Assembly: GCF_002232035.1 (NCBI RefSeq)
Contig: NZ_NKXR01000006.1
Location: forward strand, 50,819 to 114,818
Direction of reading: 5' to 3'
DNA from: Collinsella sp. TF06-26
GTDB taxonomy: Bacteria > Actinomycetota > Coriobacteriia > Coriobacteriales > Coriobacteriaceae
Length of the DNA: 64,000 bases
Below the pieces are notes generated by a model. That model made no database searches and had not been told where the DNA came from. It saw only the letters and a list, made by a program, of their open reading frames with translations. The translations under genes were made by a program, and so were the position numbers. This document shows positions 25,208-35,051 of this stretch, piece after piece (the first letter of the stretch is position 1; each line of letters starts with the position of its first letter).

Positions 25208-27661
25208 TTACGAGCGGACTTCGCCGTTTACGCCCTTGCACACCTTGGTGACGATCTTCTGGTGCGCCTTCTCGACCTCTTCGCTAGTAAGCGTGTGGTC
25301 GTCCGAGCGATACGTGAGCGCAAAGGCCATGGACTTCTTGCCCTTGCCGATACGAACCGGATCGCGGTAGACATCGAACAGGCGCACGCCCTCGAGCAGC
25401 TTGCCGCCGGAGCTGGTAATACGGCGCTCAAGATCCTCGCAGGTCACGGCATTGTCGACCACAATGGCAAGGTCGTGCTCAACGGCCGGGTACTGCGAGA
25501 ACTCGCGGTAGTTCTCCTGGTTGCGGGCGCCCTTGATCAGCTTGTCCAGGTCAAGCTCAAAGGCAACGACAACCTCGTCGATGCCGCAGGCCTCGCGCGC
25601 CTCGGGGTGGATCTCGCCGACCCAACCCAGCACGGTGCCGCCGGACAGAACCTCGGCCGCACGACCCGGCTGCAAAAAGGCATAGCCCTCGCCCTCGACG
25701 GGACGGAAGCGAACCTTCTCGATGCGCAGCTGGGCGAGCAGCTCCTCGACGATACCCTTGCCAAAGAAGAAACGCAGTTTACGGTACTTCATGTTCCAAG
25801 ACTGCTCGCTCCACTGGCCCGAGAGCACACCCGCGACGGACTTGGTCTCCTTGGGCAGGCTGGCGTTCTCGCGACCGTGGAACAGGCTGCCGACCTCGTA
25901 CAGGTGCACGTTGGGCGTACCGTGCGCCTCGTTGTAGGCCACGGACTGCAGCAGGCCCGGCAGCAGCGAACGACGCATCTCGGTCTGCTCGGCCACCAGC
26001 GGGTTCATGAGCACCACGGGGCAGCCGCGACCCTCGGTGGGCATGCCGATCTTCTCCAGGTCGCCCGGGGCGGCAAAGCCAAAGGTCGTGGTCTCGTTGA
26101 GGCCGCAGGCGCGCAGGATCTCGCCGACCTTGCGGGTGAGCTTCTGCTCGCGGGTCAGGCCGCCGATGTGGTTCTTGGCAGCCGGGATGGTCGCCGTCAC
26201 ACGGCCCATGCCCCATAGGCGCAGGACCTCCTCGATCAGGTCAATCTCGCGCGGCAGGTCGGGACGGAAGCTCGGCGGGGTAACCATAAAGTCCTCGCCG
26301 TCGCGCTCGACGGTGCAGCCCAGACGGGTAAGCGAACGCTCGATAAAATCGGGCTCGATGTCGGCACCGCAGATGGCATGCACGCGGGCCAGGCGCAGCT
26401 TGATGCTGTCGATGGTCTTGGGCGCGGGGAAAACATCGACATAGCCGGGAGCAACCTCGCCGCCGGCGATCTCCTCGATGAGCGCGCAGGTAACGTTGGC
26501 GACATCCACGCAGCCAGTCTCGTCAACCTGGCGCTCAAAGCGAATGGAGGCGTCGGAGATCAGCGACAGATCGCGGCTGGTGTGCGAGGTGCGACCGGCG
26601 TTGAAGCAAGCGCTCTCGACCATCACGTCGACGGTGTCGTCCTCGATCTCGGAATCCATGCCGCCCATAACGCCGGCCAACGCCACGGGGCGCTCGCCGT
26701 CGGTGATAAGGCCCATGCCGGCGTCGAGCACGCGCTCTTCGCCATCGAGCGTCGTGAATTTCTCATCCTGCTGGGCGGCGCGAACCACCACGCGACGGTG
26801 GCCATCGCGCTCGGCAAAGGTGTCCAGGTCAAAGGCGTGCAGCGGCTGACCGGTGAGCATCATCACGTAGTTGGTGATGTCGACGATGTTGTTGTGCGGA
26901 CGCACGCCCAGGGCGTTAAGGCGCTTGACCATCCAGTCGGGCGACGGGCCGACCTTCACGTTGCGCACGATGCGGGCGACATAGCGGTCGCACAGGCCCT
27001 CGTCGGCAATCTCGACGGAAAGCTCGTCGTCGGTCGCGCGGCCAGTCTCCGCCTTGATGGCGGGCAGCTCCACGTGGAAATCGCGGTCGAAAATGGCACC
27101 GGTCTCGCGGGCCATGCCGATCATGGACAGGCAATCGGGACGGTTGGGCGTGATCTCGCAGTCGAGCACAGTATCACTCGAGCCCACGTACTCGGCAAAC
27201 GGCATACCGCAGGGCGTGTCCTCGGGCAGAATCATGATGCCGGAGTGGTCGCCACCCAGGCCGAGCTCGCGCGCAGAGCAGTTCATGCCCATGGACACGA
27301 CGCCGCGAAGCTTGCTCTTCTTGATCTTGACGTCGCCGGGCAGGACAGCGCCGATCATGGCCGTGACGATGTGGTCGCCGGCCTCGAAGTTCTGCGCGCC
27401 GCAGACGATCTGCAGCGGAGCGGGATTGCCGTCGGCATCGAGGTTCTTGTCGCCCACATCGACCGAGCACACATACATGTGGTCGCTATCGGGGTGCGGG
27501 GTCTTGGTGAGCACCTTGGCGGTCACCACGTGGTCGAAGGACTCGCCCACGGTGTCGATCGCCTCGACCTCGGTGCCGGTACGGATATATTCGTCCGAAA
27601 GGGTCTTGGGATCCTCCGGAATATCGATCATGGTCTTGAGCCAGTCGTAAGAAACACGCAT
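25208..27661 (-). CDS. pheT: Phenylalanyl-tRNA synthetase beta subunit
   Basis: An 817-residue subunit of the alpha2-beta2 PheRS. Domain order: N-terminal MRVSYDWLKTMIDIPEDP, tRNA-binding OB fold (VVTAKVLTKTPHPDSDHMYV), B3/B4 editing domain, B5 domain (IKLRLARVHAICGADIEPDF), catalytic-like fold and C-terminal ferredoxin-like anticodon-binding domain (YPAVEHDLAIVVDNAVTCED). Full length. GAAAGGAGAG precedes the ATG. It lies 183 bp after pheS and shares the T-box-controlled transcript. Confidence 0.96.
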   Translation of the reverse strand: MRVSYDWLKTMIDIPEDPKTLSDEYIRTGTEVEAIDTVGESFDHVVTAKVLTKTPHPDSDHMYVCSVDVGDKNLDADGNPAPLQIVCGAQNFEAGDHIVTAMIGAVLPGDVKIKKSKLRGVVSMGMNCSARELGLGGDHSGIMILPEDTPCGMPFAEYVGSSDTVLDCEITPNRPDCLSMIGMARETGAIFDRDFHVELPAIKAETGRATDDELSVEIADEGLCDRYVARIVRNVKVGPSPDWMVKRLNALGVRPHNNIVDITNYVMMLTGQPLHAFDLDTFAERDGHRRVVVRAAQQDEKFTTLDGEERVLDAGMGLITDGERPVALAGVMGGMDSEIEDDTVDVMVESACFNAGRTSHTSRDLSLISDASIRFERQVDETGCVDVANVTCALIEEIAGGEVAPGYVDVFPAPKTIDSIKLRLARVHAICGADIEPDFIERSLTRLGCTVERDGEDFMVTPPSFRPDLPREIDLIEEVLRLWGMGRVTATIPAAKNHIGGLTREQKLTRKVGEILRACGLNETTTFGFAAPGDLEKIGMPTEGRGCPVVLMNPLVAEQTEMRRSLLPGLLQSVAYNEAHGTPNVHLYEVGSLFHGRENASLPKETKSVAGVLSGQWSEQSWNMKYRKLRFFFGKGIVEELLAQLRIEKVRFRPVEGEGYAFLQPGRAAEVLSGGTVLGWVGEIHPEAREACGIDEVVVAFELDLDKLIKGARNQENYREFSQYPAVEHDLAIVVDNAVTCEDLERRITSSGGKLLEGVRLFDVYRDPVRIGKGKKSMAFALTYRSDDHTLTSEEVEKAHQKIVTKVCKGVNGEVRS

Positions 27662-27844
27662 CTAGCTCTCCTTTCATACTGAAAGCCTGCGAAGAGATGC
27701 AGGTGGAAACTTCAACTTTGTGAACATTCCTTACAAAGCGAGGGTTGTCCAAGTGCGGCAGATCGGCCCGAAAGAGGAGTGCCGCGTACTTTGGTACGCA
27801 AGCGACGAATGAGCGCCGAGGTCCGTGCTTGGGCAAGCCGCAGC

Positions 27845-28921
27845 CTAGAACTGATTCAAGAAACGCATATCGCCTGTCATGAGCGTTCTGAGGTCCGGCA
27901 GGTCGTAGCGCAGGGCCGCGACGCGCTCGGCGCCAATGCCAAAGGCGAAGCCGGTGTACTTCTCGGGGTCGATGCCGCAGTTGATGAGCACGTTGGGGTC
28001 GACCATGCCACAGCCCAGGATCTCGATCCAGCCGCTGTGCTTGCAGAAGTTGCAGCCCTTGCCGCCGCACACGTGGCAGCTCACGTCCACCTCGCAGCTG
28101 GGCTCGGTGAAGGGGAAGAAGTGCGGGCGGTAGCGCGTCTTGCGGTCCTCGCCAAACATGCACTTAACAAAGTAGTCGAGCGTGCCCTTAAGATCGCCAA
28201 AGGTGATGCCCTCGTCGACGACCAGGCCCTCGATCTGGTTGAACTGCGGCAGGTGGCAGGCGTCGGCCGTGTCGGGACGGTAGACGGTGCCCGGGCAGAT
28301 CATGTAGATGGGCGGCTTTTGCGACTCCATGGTGTGGATCTGCACGCCCGAGGTCTGGGTGCGCAGCAGCACGTCGGACTCGCCGTGGGCGTGAGCCTCG
28401 GGGTGCGCGACGCTGCCGGGGTTGTTGTCGACCACGTAGAAGGTATCGCGGGCCGAGCGGCTCGGGTGATCCATGGGGGCGTTGAGCGCAGTGAAGTTGT
28501 AGTAGGAAGTGTCGACCATGGGGCCGGACTCGACGGTGTAGCCGATGCCGCAGAAGATGTCCTCGGCCTCCTCGATGATCTGCTTGATCAGGTGCTGGTG
28601 ACCGATCTGAGGACGGATGCCCGGCAGCGTGATGTCGACGGCCTCGTGCTCGAGTGCGTGCTTGAGGGCGGCGGCCTTCATCTCGGTGGTGCGCTCGTCG
28701 AGCATGCCCTCGATCAGCTGGCGCATCTCGTTGGCGCGCTTGCCCATGACGGGACGATCCTCGGGGGCGAGCTTGCCCATCATGCGCATCAGGCCGGTGA
28801 TACGACCCTTGCGGCCGAGCAGCGCGACGCGCGCGGCCTCAAGCTTCTCGGCGTCGTCGGCGCCTGCGACGAGCTCCTTGGCCTCTTCCTCGAGTTTGAC
28901 CAGATCATCAATCAGACTCAT
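27845..28921 (-). CDS. pheS: Phenylalanyl-tRNA synthetase alpha subunit
   Basis: A 358-residue class II catalytic subunit that activates phenylalanine. N-terminal coiled-coil (residues 1-90), then motif 1 (HPLxxxxxx-like region HQHLIKQIIEEAEDIFCGIG), motif 2 (LLRTQTSGVQIHTM, GTVYRPDTADACHLPQFNQI) and motif 3 (GFAFGIGAERVAALRY). A Cys cluster (CHVCGGKGCNFCKHSGW) looks like a zinc ribbon. It starts at the ATG 28921 (GGGAAGAC upstream). Confidence 0.95.
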   Translation of the reverse strand: MSLIDDLVKLEEEAKELVAGADDAEKLEAARVALLGRKGRITGLMRMMGKLAPEDRPVMGKRANEMRQLIEGMLDERTTEMKAAALKHALEHEAVDITLPGIRPQIGHQHLIKQIIEEAEDIFCGIGYTVESGPMVDTSYYNFTALNAPMDHPSRSARDTFYVVDNNPGSVAHPEAHAHGESDVLLRTQTSGVQIHTMESQKPPIYMICPGTVYRPDTADACHLPQFNQIEGLVVDEGITFGDLKGTLDYFVKCMFGEDRKTRYRPHFFPFTEPSCEVDVSCHVCGGKGCNFCKHSGWIEILGCGMVDPNVLINCGIDPEKYTGFAFGIGAERVAALRYDLPDLRTLMTGDMRFLNQF

Positions 28922-28996
28922 GTCTTCCCTTTCGTCTCTCGCGCATCCGCTTGCCGGGGCGGCTGGCACCGCCCGATGCTTACGAATGTGCGGCCC

Positions 28997-29300
28997 GGTT
29001 CGGTAACAAAAAACCGTCCTCGGGCATGTGCATTGCCCAAGGACGGTTGAATTCCGCGGTACCACCTTGTTTGACCCGGCGGATGTCTGGCCCGCCGCGC
29101 CCACTCTTTGCCCCTTTTCGCGAGGCTCACGGCTTCCCTACTGGGGCTTTGCCGCCGCGTGGCCGCGCGCCCGTTGAGGTTGCTGCTCGGGAGTGAACGC
29201 TTGGCCCTTGCCACCGCAGGAAGGCTTGCAGCCCATGACCTTCCCTCTCTTGCCGGCGACGCGGCGGGCAAAACCCTCTCCGTCAACGCATTGGGCTATA
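28997..29300 (-). promoter_or_regulatory. T-box riboswitch of pheST
   Basis: On the minus strand, AAGGTGGTACCGCGG (29055-29070) is the canonical T-box antiterminator sequence that pairs with the NCCA end of uncharged tRNA. It is followed by a strong terminator: CCGTCCTTGGGC, AATGCACAT, GCCCGAGGACGG, TTTTTT (28997-29047). Upstream stem I spans about 29110-29290. I could not fix the specifier codon; a Phe codon (UUC) occurs in GCCTTCCTGC near 29218. Uncharged tRNA-Phe would allow transcription of pheST. The intergenic stretch 28922-29427 holds this leader and the pepM32 promoter region. Confidence 0.93.
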
Positions 29301-29427
29301 GGATAACACATTCTGCGTGTGCATCGCCGCGTTCCGTTTTGTTCGCACTGGGTACAAGGCAGGTAGCTGTGCAAACTGGCCGCACGCCCACCCGTGGCGC
29401 TCGACCTGCGAGATCAAGGATATAGGT

Positions 29428-30969
29428 ATGGGAAAGAAACTCGATAAGAAGGCCAAGGCGGGCAAGAGCATCAAGAAGCTCCGCAAGCTCGAAGGCAAGC
29501 TGTGGACTCGCGAGTACCTGCTCAAGATTGCCGAGTTCGATGGAGCGACGATTGCTCCTGCCAACGGCGCATCAGCGCGTGCCGACGCCATGGGCACGCT
29601 TGCCGGCGAGCATCACAAGCTGCTGACCAGCGAGAAGTCCGTTGAGCTCGTACGCTCGTTAGCGCGCGAGACCGTCGCCGGCGGCAAAATCGACGACCCT
29701 CAGCTGCTCGACGAGATCCGTGTGCTCGGCCGCGATCAACGTGAGGCCAGTGCCATCCCCACCGAAGAAGCCGAGGCCTGGACCAGGCTCACCTGCGAGG
29801 CGGACGCCGTGTGGCACAAGGCCAAGGCAGCCAACGACTGGGCGAGCTTTGAGACCTATGTGGATAGAATCGTCGCCCAACTTAAGCATCAGGCCGAGCT
29901 CATGGACCCCAAGCGCGATCCATACGACGTTTGGCTCGACCAGTACGAGCGCGGCCTTTCCGCCAAGAGCTTCGACGCGTTTTGCGACGAGGTCAAGGCC
30001 ACGGTCGTGCCGCTCGTGCACGCCATCGGCGAGCGCGGCCAGCAGCCGGCTGCCGACTTTTTGCACGCCCACGTGCCCGAGGCTGCCCAGCGCGCCATGA
30101 GCTTCGACCTTATGAAGCTTGTCGGCCTGGACCTGGACGACACCGCGCTTGCCTTTACCGAGCATCCGTTTAGCGAGGGCTTTGCCGTGGGCGATGCGCG
30201 CATCGCGACGCACATCTACGAGGACGACTGCATCTCCAACGTCTACAGCATCATCCACGAGGCGGGGCACACCATGTACGAGCTGGGCGTCAATCCCGCC
30301 TATGCGCGCACGTGCCTGGAGGGCGGCACCTCCATGGGCATCCACGAGAGCCAGAGCCGCTTTTTCGAGAACACCGTGGGTCGCAGCCGCGCCTTTATGG
30401 GCCCGCTGCTCGAGGTGCTGCGTCGTCACGCGCCCGAGGTCTACGGCGACGTCGACGAAGACACGCTCTACCGCGCCGTGAACATCGCGCAGCCGTCGTT
30501 GATCCGCACCGAGGCCGACGAGCTCACCTATCCGCTGCATATTATGGTGCGCTACCAGATCGAGCGCATGCTGTTTGCCGGCGAGGCTACGGCCAAGGAC
30601 ATCCCCGCGCTTTGGAATCGCTTTATGGACGAGTACCTGGGCATTCCAGTTCCCGACGACACGCACGGCTGCCTGCAGGATACGCATTGGAGCGGCGGTT
30701 CGTTTGGCTACTTCCCCACATATGCGCTGGGTAGCGCCTACGATGCCATGTTTGTGCCGGCCATGTGCCGCGACGGCGTCGACCTTACCGGTGCCTGCGC
30801 GAGCGGCGACTTGGCACCCGTCCGCGCGTGGCTGGGCGAGCACATTTGGCAGTGGGGCCGCGCCAAGGACGCGCCGGAACTCATCAAGGGTGCCTGCGGC
30901 ATGGATTTTGACGCCCGCTACTACTGCAGCTACCTGCAGGACAAGTTCACCACGCTGTACGAGCTGTAA
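29428..30969 (+). CDS. M32-family metallocarboxypeptidase
   Basis: A 513-residue cytoplasmic carboxypeptidase (Taq/Pfu type). The zinc motif is HEAGH at 277-281 (usually HEFGH/HEMGH), with the downstream Glu in GIHESQSRFFEN (304-315). Family motifs HPFSEGF, DARIATHIYEDDCISN, LIRTEADELTYPLHI and THWSGGSFGYFPTYALG are present. The N-terminus is basic. The ATG at 29428 has AGGA upstream. It is single and convergent with glmM. Confidence 0.92.
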   Translation: MGKKLDKKAKAGKSIKKLRKLEGKLWTREYLLKIAEFDGATIAPANGASARADAMGTLAGEHHKLLTSEKSVELVRSLARETVAGGKIDDPQLLDEIRVLGRDQREASAIPTEEAEAWTRLTCEADAVWHKAKAANDWASFETYVDRIVAQLKHQAELMDPKRDPYDVWLDQYERGLSAKSFDAFCDEVKATVVPLVHAIGERGQQPAADFLHAHVPEAAQRAMSFDLMKLVGLDLDDTALAFTEHPFSEGFAVGDARIATHIYEDDCISNVYSIIHEAGHTMYELGVNPAYARTCLEGGTSMGIHESQSRFFENTVGRSRAFMGPLLEVLRRHAPEVYGDVDEDTLYRAVNIAQPSLIRTEADELTYPLHIMVRYQIERMLFAGEATAKDIPALWNRFMDEYLGIPVPDDTHGCLQDTHWSGGSFGYFPTYALGSAYDAMFVPAMCRDGVDLTGACASGDLAPVRAWLGEHIWQWGRAKDAPELIKGACGMDFDARYYCSYLQDKFTTLYEL

Positions 30970-31019
30970 GGATTGACCAGCACGCCATCGCCAACGCCAA
31001 CCATGTTGACGCCAATGTC

Positions 31020-31174
31020 TTGGCAACGTCAGCGAAAACGACCCTAAGCGAGCAAGGTGACGTGAAATGAAAGGGCGCTGACCTTCTGGTCGCGCCCTTG
31101 AAATTGAACGTCAGATTGCCGCTTAGGGGCGTTTGCAGCGTCGAGCAGTTACGCGGTTTGGTAAAGCCGCGTAA
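31020..31174 (-). repeat. Structured 3' element after glmM (family 1, copy 1)
   Basis: It begins exactly at the base after the glmM TAG on the minus strand. Hairpin GTTACGCGG/CCGCGTAAC (31148-31174). An outer stem CCCTAAGCG/CGCTTAGGG (31042-31050 with 31119-31128), a middle stem TGACGT/ACGTCA (31059-31064 with 31109-31114), and an inner hairpin TGACC-TTCT-GGTC within AGGGCG/CGCCCT (31072-31098). Conserved unpaired blocks: GAGCAAGG and CAGATTGCC. It may terminate glmM transcription: after the outer stem the minus strand reads GTCGTTTTCG. Confidence 0.75.
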
Positions 31175-32506
31175 CTACAGAGCCTCGAGTGCGTTGGCGA
31201 TGCGCTTCATGGCGGCATCGGCGGATGCTTGGTCGGGCGCCTCGGCCAGCACGCGGATAACCGACTCGGTTCCGCTCTTGCGCACGAGCACGCGGCCCTC
31301 GCCTGCCAGCGCAGCCTCGGCCTCGGCGATGGCGTTCTGCACGCCCATGTTCTCGAGCGCGGCGTCCTTGTCCGCCACGCGCACGGCCACCCGCGCCTGC
31401 GGTAGCAGCTTGCACGGAGCCGTGAGCTGCGAGAGCGTCTCGCGCTCGGCGCGGATCACTTCCATCACGCGCAGCGAGGTCATAATGCCGTCGCCCGTGC
31501 GCTCGATATCGCCAAAGATCGTATGGCCCGTCTGCTCGCCGCCTAGGCTGTAACCGCCCTCGCGCATCTTGGCATACACGTGACGGTCGCCCACACCGCT
31601 GGTCACGGCACTTAGGCCGGCAAGCTCCAACGACTTGATCAGGCCAAAGTTGCCGGCAATCGTCGGAACCACGGTACCGCCCGAAAGGCGACCGTGCTTG
31701 TTCAGGTACACGCCGCACACGTACAGGATCTGGTCGCCATCGACCACGCGGCCGCGCTCGTCCACGGCCAGGCAGCGGTCGGCATCGCCGTCATAGGCAA
31801 AGCCCACGTCCAGGCCCTGCTCCACCACGTGGCGCTGCAGACGCTCCATATGCGTGGAGCCGCAGTCGACGTTGATGTTAAAACCATCAGGCGCGGCATT
31901 GATCACGCGCACGTCGGCGCCCAGCGCGTCGAACACCGGCTTGGCCACCGAGGACGCCGAGCCGTTGGCGCAGTCGATGCCGATCTTGACGCCCTGCAGC
32001 GAAAAGTTCGCGCTGGCGATGAGCGAGGCAATGTAGCGGTTGCGGCCCTGCATGTAGTCCACCGTGGCGCCGATGTGGTTGCCCGTGGCCAGTGGCACCT
32101 CGCTCTTGCCATCGACGTAGTCCTCGATGAGCTCCAGTACGTCCTCGTCCATCTTAAAACCGTCGCTATTGACGAGCTTAATGCCGTTATCGCAAAACGG
32201 GTTGTGGCTCGCGCTGATCATGATGCCGCAATCGAAGCAGCCTTCCACGGTCTGATGCGCTACACCCGGCGTGGGGATCACGTGCAGCATATAGGCGTCC
32301 GCACCGCTCGCGACCAGGCCACTCACCAGCGCCGCCTCGAACATATAACTCGAGCGACGCGTGTCCTTACCCACGATGACGCGCGCCTTGCGCTCGCGGT
32401 TGGCGCCGTAATACCAGCCCACAAAACGGCCAATCTTATAAGCGTGCTCTACCGTCAGCCCAACGTTAGCCTCACCGCGAAAGCCGTCGGTGCCAAAGTA
32501 CTTCAT
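31175..32506 (-). CDS. glmM: Phosphoglucosamine mutase
   Basis: A 443-residue enzyme interconverting glucosamine-6-P and glucosamine-1-P for peptidoglycan precursor synthesis. The phosphoserine loop ISASHNPFCDNGIK (Ser100), metal loop DGDADRCLAVDE, sugar-binding GGEQTGH and C-terminal phosphate-binding RKSGTESVIRV are all present. Start ATG 32506 with GGAGAGCGC. The structured element directly follows its stop codon; a hairpin terminator separates it from the upstream DUF4012 gene. Confidence 0.94.
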   Translation of the reverse strand: MKYFGTDGFRGEANVGLTVEHAYKIGRFVGWYYGANRERKARVIVGKDTRRSSYMFEAALVSGLVASGADAYMLHVIPTPGVAHQTVEGCFDCGIMISASHNPFCDNGIKLVNSDGFKMDEDVLELIEDYVDGKSEVPLATGNHIGATVDYMQGRNRYIASLIASANFSLQGVKIGIDCANGSASSVAKPVFDALGADVRVINAAPDGFNINVDCGSTHMERLQRHVVEQGLDVGFAYDGDADRCLAVDERGRVVDGDQILYVCGVYLNKHGRLSGGTVVPTIAGNFGLIKSLELAGLSAVTSGVGDRHVYAKMREGGYSLGGEQTGHTIFGDIERTGDGIMTSLRVMEVIRAERETLSQLTAPCKLLPQARVAVRVADKDAALENMGVQNAIAEAEAALAGEGRVLVRKSGTESVIRVLAEAPDQASADAAMKRIANALEAL

Positions 32507-32519
32507 GCGCTCTCCTTAC

Positions 32520-32550
32520 AAAATAGAGGCGAACAGATTGCCTGTCCGCC
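32520..32550 (-). terminator. Probable terminator after the DUF4012 gene
   Basis: On the minus strand GGCGGACAG-GCAAT-CTGTTCGCC followed by TCTATTTTG, about 40 bp after the DUF4012 stop and just before glmM. Confidence 0.65.
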
Positions 32551-32589
32551 CCAAAATGGTACTCGATTATCTGCGCTACCAGAAAAACC

Positions 32590-34902
32590 CTACGCCGACG
32601 CGCTGTCGCGAGCCGCCTGGCATGTAGGAGTCTGACGCAGCGTAAGCGGCTTGTCCCCCGCCTCGGCTGACGTGGTCAGCGTATATGTGATCGTCGTCGT
32701 CTCGCCAGCATGCAGGTCAACGGTGCCCGAATAGAAGGGGATTCCATGCCACGTAGCGGCGCCAAGACCAAACTGGGTGCCCTCGACGGTCAGATCAGTA
32801 ATGATGCCGCCCGTCGGGGCAAACAACGAGACATTCAGACGCTCGTCGTCGCGCGCGGCATCGGGCGCGCTCGCCGCGACGTAGTCGGGCAGCTTGCCGG
32901 CCTCCTCCTGCGTCATGATGTTCGTCAGGGTAACGGTGATGCGATACGAGCATGTGCCGTCACCGTTCTTGATGCCCTGGCCAATCTGCGTATCGGCATT
33001 CAGGTACCAGTCGAGCTTGGAGAAGCTCAGGTTGTTAAAGTAGACACCAGCAACGGGATCTTCACTCGGGTCATCCGGATCGGGCAGCGAGGCGTCGATG
33101 TTCATCTCCTTGATAGCGTTCTGCTCGTCATCGTTTTTCATCCACGCGATCAGGCGGCCCTCTTCGGCACCGCGCTCAACGGCGCTGACAAGCTTCGTAA
33201 CATCGACATCGCCGATACCGCCAAGGATCTTGTCGAAGGCAGCGCTGGCGACGGATGCAAAGATGCCGTCCGACTCCTCGACCGGATAGTTCCAGTACAC
33301 ATCGTGCATGAGGACCTTTGCGGCGTTGGTGCCGTCGACAACCGTTCCGTCGGGCAGCGACACGTTACCGACCAGGCCCAGCAGATACTGCAGGAACACC
33401 GGGTCGATACCCACGACGCCGTCAACGTCCTGGCCATATTGAGATTTCCACAGGGCTGCGACACGCTGCGAGTTGCGGGGCCAATCAGGCGAATAGGTAT
33501 TGCCCGAGTTGTACAGGTTACTGTGGTTGCCGAACAGCGCCTCATCCTCTTCGTCGACGCTCTCGACTGCCTCATCCTCGCTGAGTCCAATGCGGGGAAC
33601 AAACTCGCCAATCGACATCTGGCCGTCGGTGACCGAAATCAGGCCCTGCGAACCGCCAAAGCCGCCGCAGGCACGAATCTCGACGTTGTTCATGGCGTAC
33701 ACAAGGTAGTTGCGCGTCTGGCCGTTGGCGCCGAGCATCTGCGGAAGGACGGGGGCGACCTTCTCCGCCGCGTCAACCGCGCCGTTGAGGGTGGCAAAGC
33801 CGTCCTTGGCCTTATCGACCAGCTCGGTCACCTGGGAAATATGAGTATCGCCAATGCCCTGGACCTTCTCGTTGGCGCTCTTGAACACCTTCGAGCTGCT
33901 GGAAAGCGAATCGGCGACCGCCTGCAGCGCGGACACGTTAATCATGCCGTCCTGAAACAGCTTGCCGGGCGTGGCCTGCGAAAGGTTATCGGCCATGGGA
34001 ACCAGCGCATTGCTCGAGACATCGGACAGGGCGTCGATCATGGTGCGGGCCGCATTGATGTCGCTGCCATACACCGGGATAAACGAAGCCGCCGTCCACA
34101 GCGGGCTCGAGGTCTCCGCCTTCATGCTGTCGCAAAGCTCATCAATCTTCTTCGCGTCGTCAGGCAGCGTCGAAAAATCGCCCGACGTGACCTTGTCCTT
34201 AAGGCCACCGACAATCTCGACGGCCTCCTTCGCTTCACTCTTTACGGTCTTTGCCGAGTTAAGCAGCATAAAGCCGCTTGCGCCAAGCGCAACGAGAAGC
34301 ACCGCGACTACAGCGGCAATAATGGCGCCGGTGTGACGCTTTTTGCGTTCGCCCTTGCGATGGCGATGACGGACCAGACCGTCAGAGGTCGAACTCGACG
34401 AAGCGTCGCTACCGTAGTTCAAGCCAAAATCGTAATAATCTTCCTTGGAACCCGAGCCCGCAAACTCGGCACCGCTATCATCCAGGCGGGCGAACGTGCC
34501 AGTCTCGGAGGCACCGGTGTAAATCGTGCCAAGGTTACCCGTAAGCCCCGCGCCACCGGCAGAGGGAGTATTGTTGGCGGCCTTGCCGGCATTAACGTTG
34601 CCGGCGGCATTTGCGGCGTTGGCAGCACCTGCGTTGTTCGCAGGTACCGAAGGAGCCCCGCTCGGCTGCGACGCGGAGGTTGCACCGCCCGCAAAGACAT
34701 TCCCTCTTGCACGGCCGGTCTTTTTTGCCTTTTGAGACTGCTCGTACAGAGCGGTAAACATCGCCGTCTCGCCCGGGGACACGCGCTTACTGGAACCGCC
34801 CTGTCCAGCGCCGCCCGGCGTGCCGGCCTTACCAGCCCCGTTCGGACGCGGCGGAACTGCAGGACGGCCGCTATCGCTGCCCTTAAAGTGATTACCAGCC
34901 AT
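32590..34902 (-). CDS. DUF4012 cell-envelope protein
   Basis: A 770-residue protein. Residues 1-150 are a low-complexity cytoplasmic tail rich in Gly/Asn/Ala/Pro (GKAGTPGGAGQGG, NNAGAANAANAAGN). A basic stretch (RHRHRKGERKKRH) then a membrane helix (AIIAAVVAVLLVALGASGF) precede a long extracytoplasmic domain with the DUF4012 core (RNYLVYAMNNVEIRACGGFG, GIDPVFLQYLLGLVG). Such proteins are linked to surface polysaccharide loci in Actinobacteria. The ATG at 34902 has GAGGA upstream. No polysaccharide genes lie next to it here. Confidence 0.82.
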   Translation of the reverse strand: MAGNHFKGSDSGRPAVPPRPNGAGKAGTPGGAGQGGSSKRVSPGETAMFTALYEQSQKAKKTGRARGNVFAGGATSASQPSGAPSVPANNAGAANAANAAGNVNAGKAANNTPSAGGAGLTGNLGTIYTGASETGTFARLDDSGAEFAGSGSKEDYYDFGLNYGSDASSSSTSDGLVRHRHRKGERKKRHTGAIIAAVVAVLLVALGASGFMLLNSAKTVKSEAKEAVEIVGGLKDKVTSGDFSTLPDDAKKIDELCDSMKAETSSPLWTAASFIPVYGSDINAARTMIDALSDVSSNALVPMADNLSQATPGKLFQDGMINVSALQAVADSLSSSSKVFKSANEKVQGIGDTHISQVTELVDKAKDGFATLNGAVDAAEKVAPVLPQMLGANGQTRNYLVYAMNNVEIRACGGFGGSQGLISVTDGQMSIGEFVPRIGLSEDEAVESVDEEDEALFGNHSNLYNSGNTYSPDWPRNSQRVAALWKSQYGQDVDGVVGIDPVFLQYLLGLVGNVSLPDGTVVDGTNAAKVLMHDVYWNYPVEESDGIFASVASAAFDKILGGIGDVDVTKLVSAVERGAEEGRLIAWMKNDDEQNAIKEMNIDASLPDPDDPSEDPVAGVYFNNLSFSKLDWYLNADTQIGQGIKNGDGTCSYRITVTLTNIMTQEEAGKLPDYVAASAPDAARDDERLNVSLFAPTGGIITDLTVEGTQFGLGAATWHGIPFYSGTVDLHAGETTTITYTLTTSAEAGDKPLTLRQTPTCQAARDSASA

Positions 34903-35051
34903 AAAGAAATCCTCGCAATTGAGTCGCAATGAAAAAATCCATAACATTGCTAGTTTATGGCATTTTGAGCATCGACAGCTAAACTCCAGACACGGACGTC
35001 AATTGGCGAAAATGCGGCACAACACCTTTTCTGTCTTGGCGGCGGCGCCAG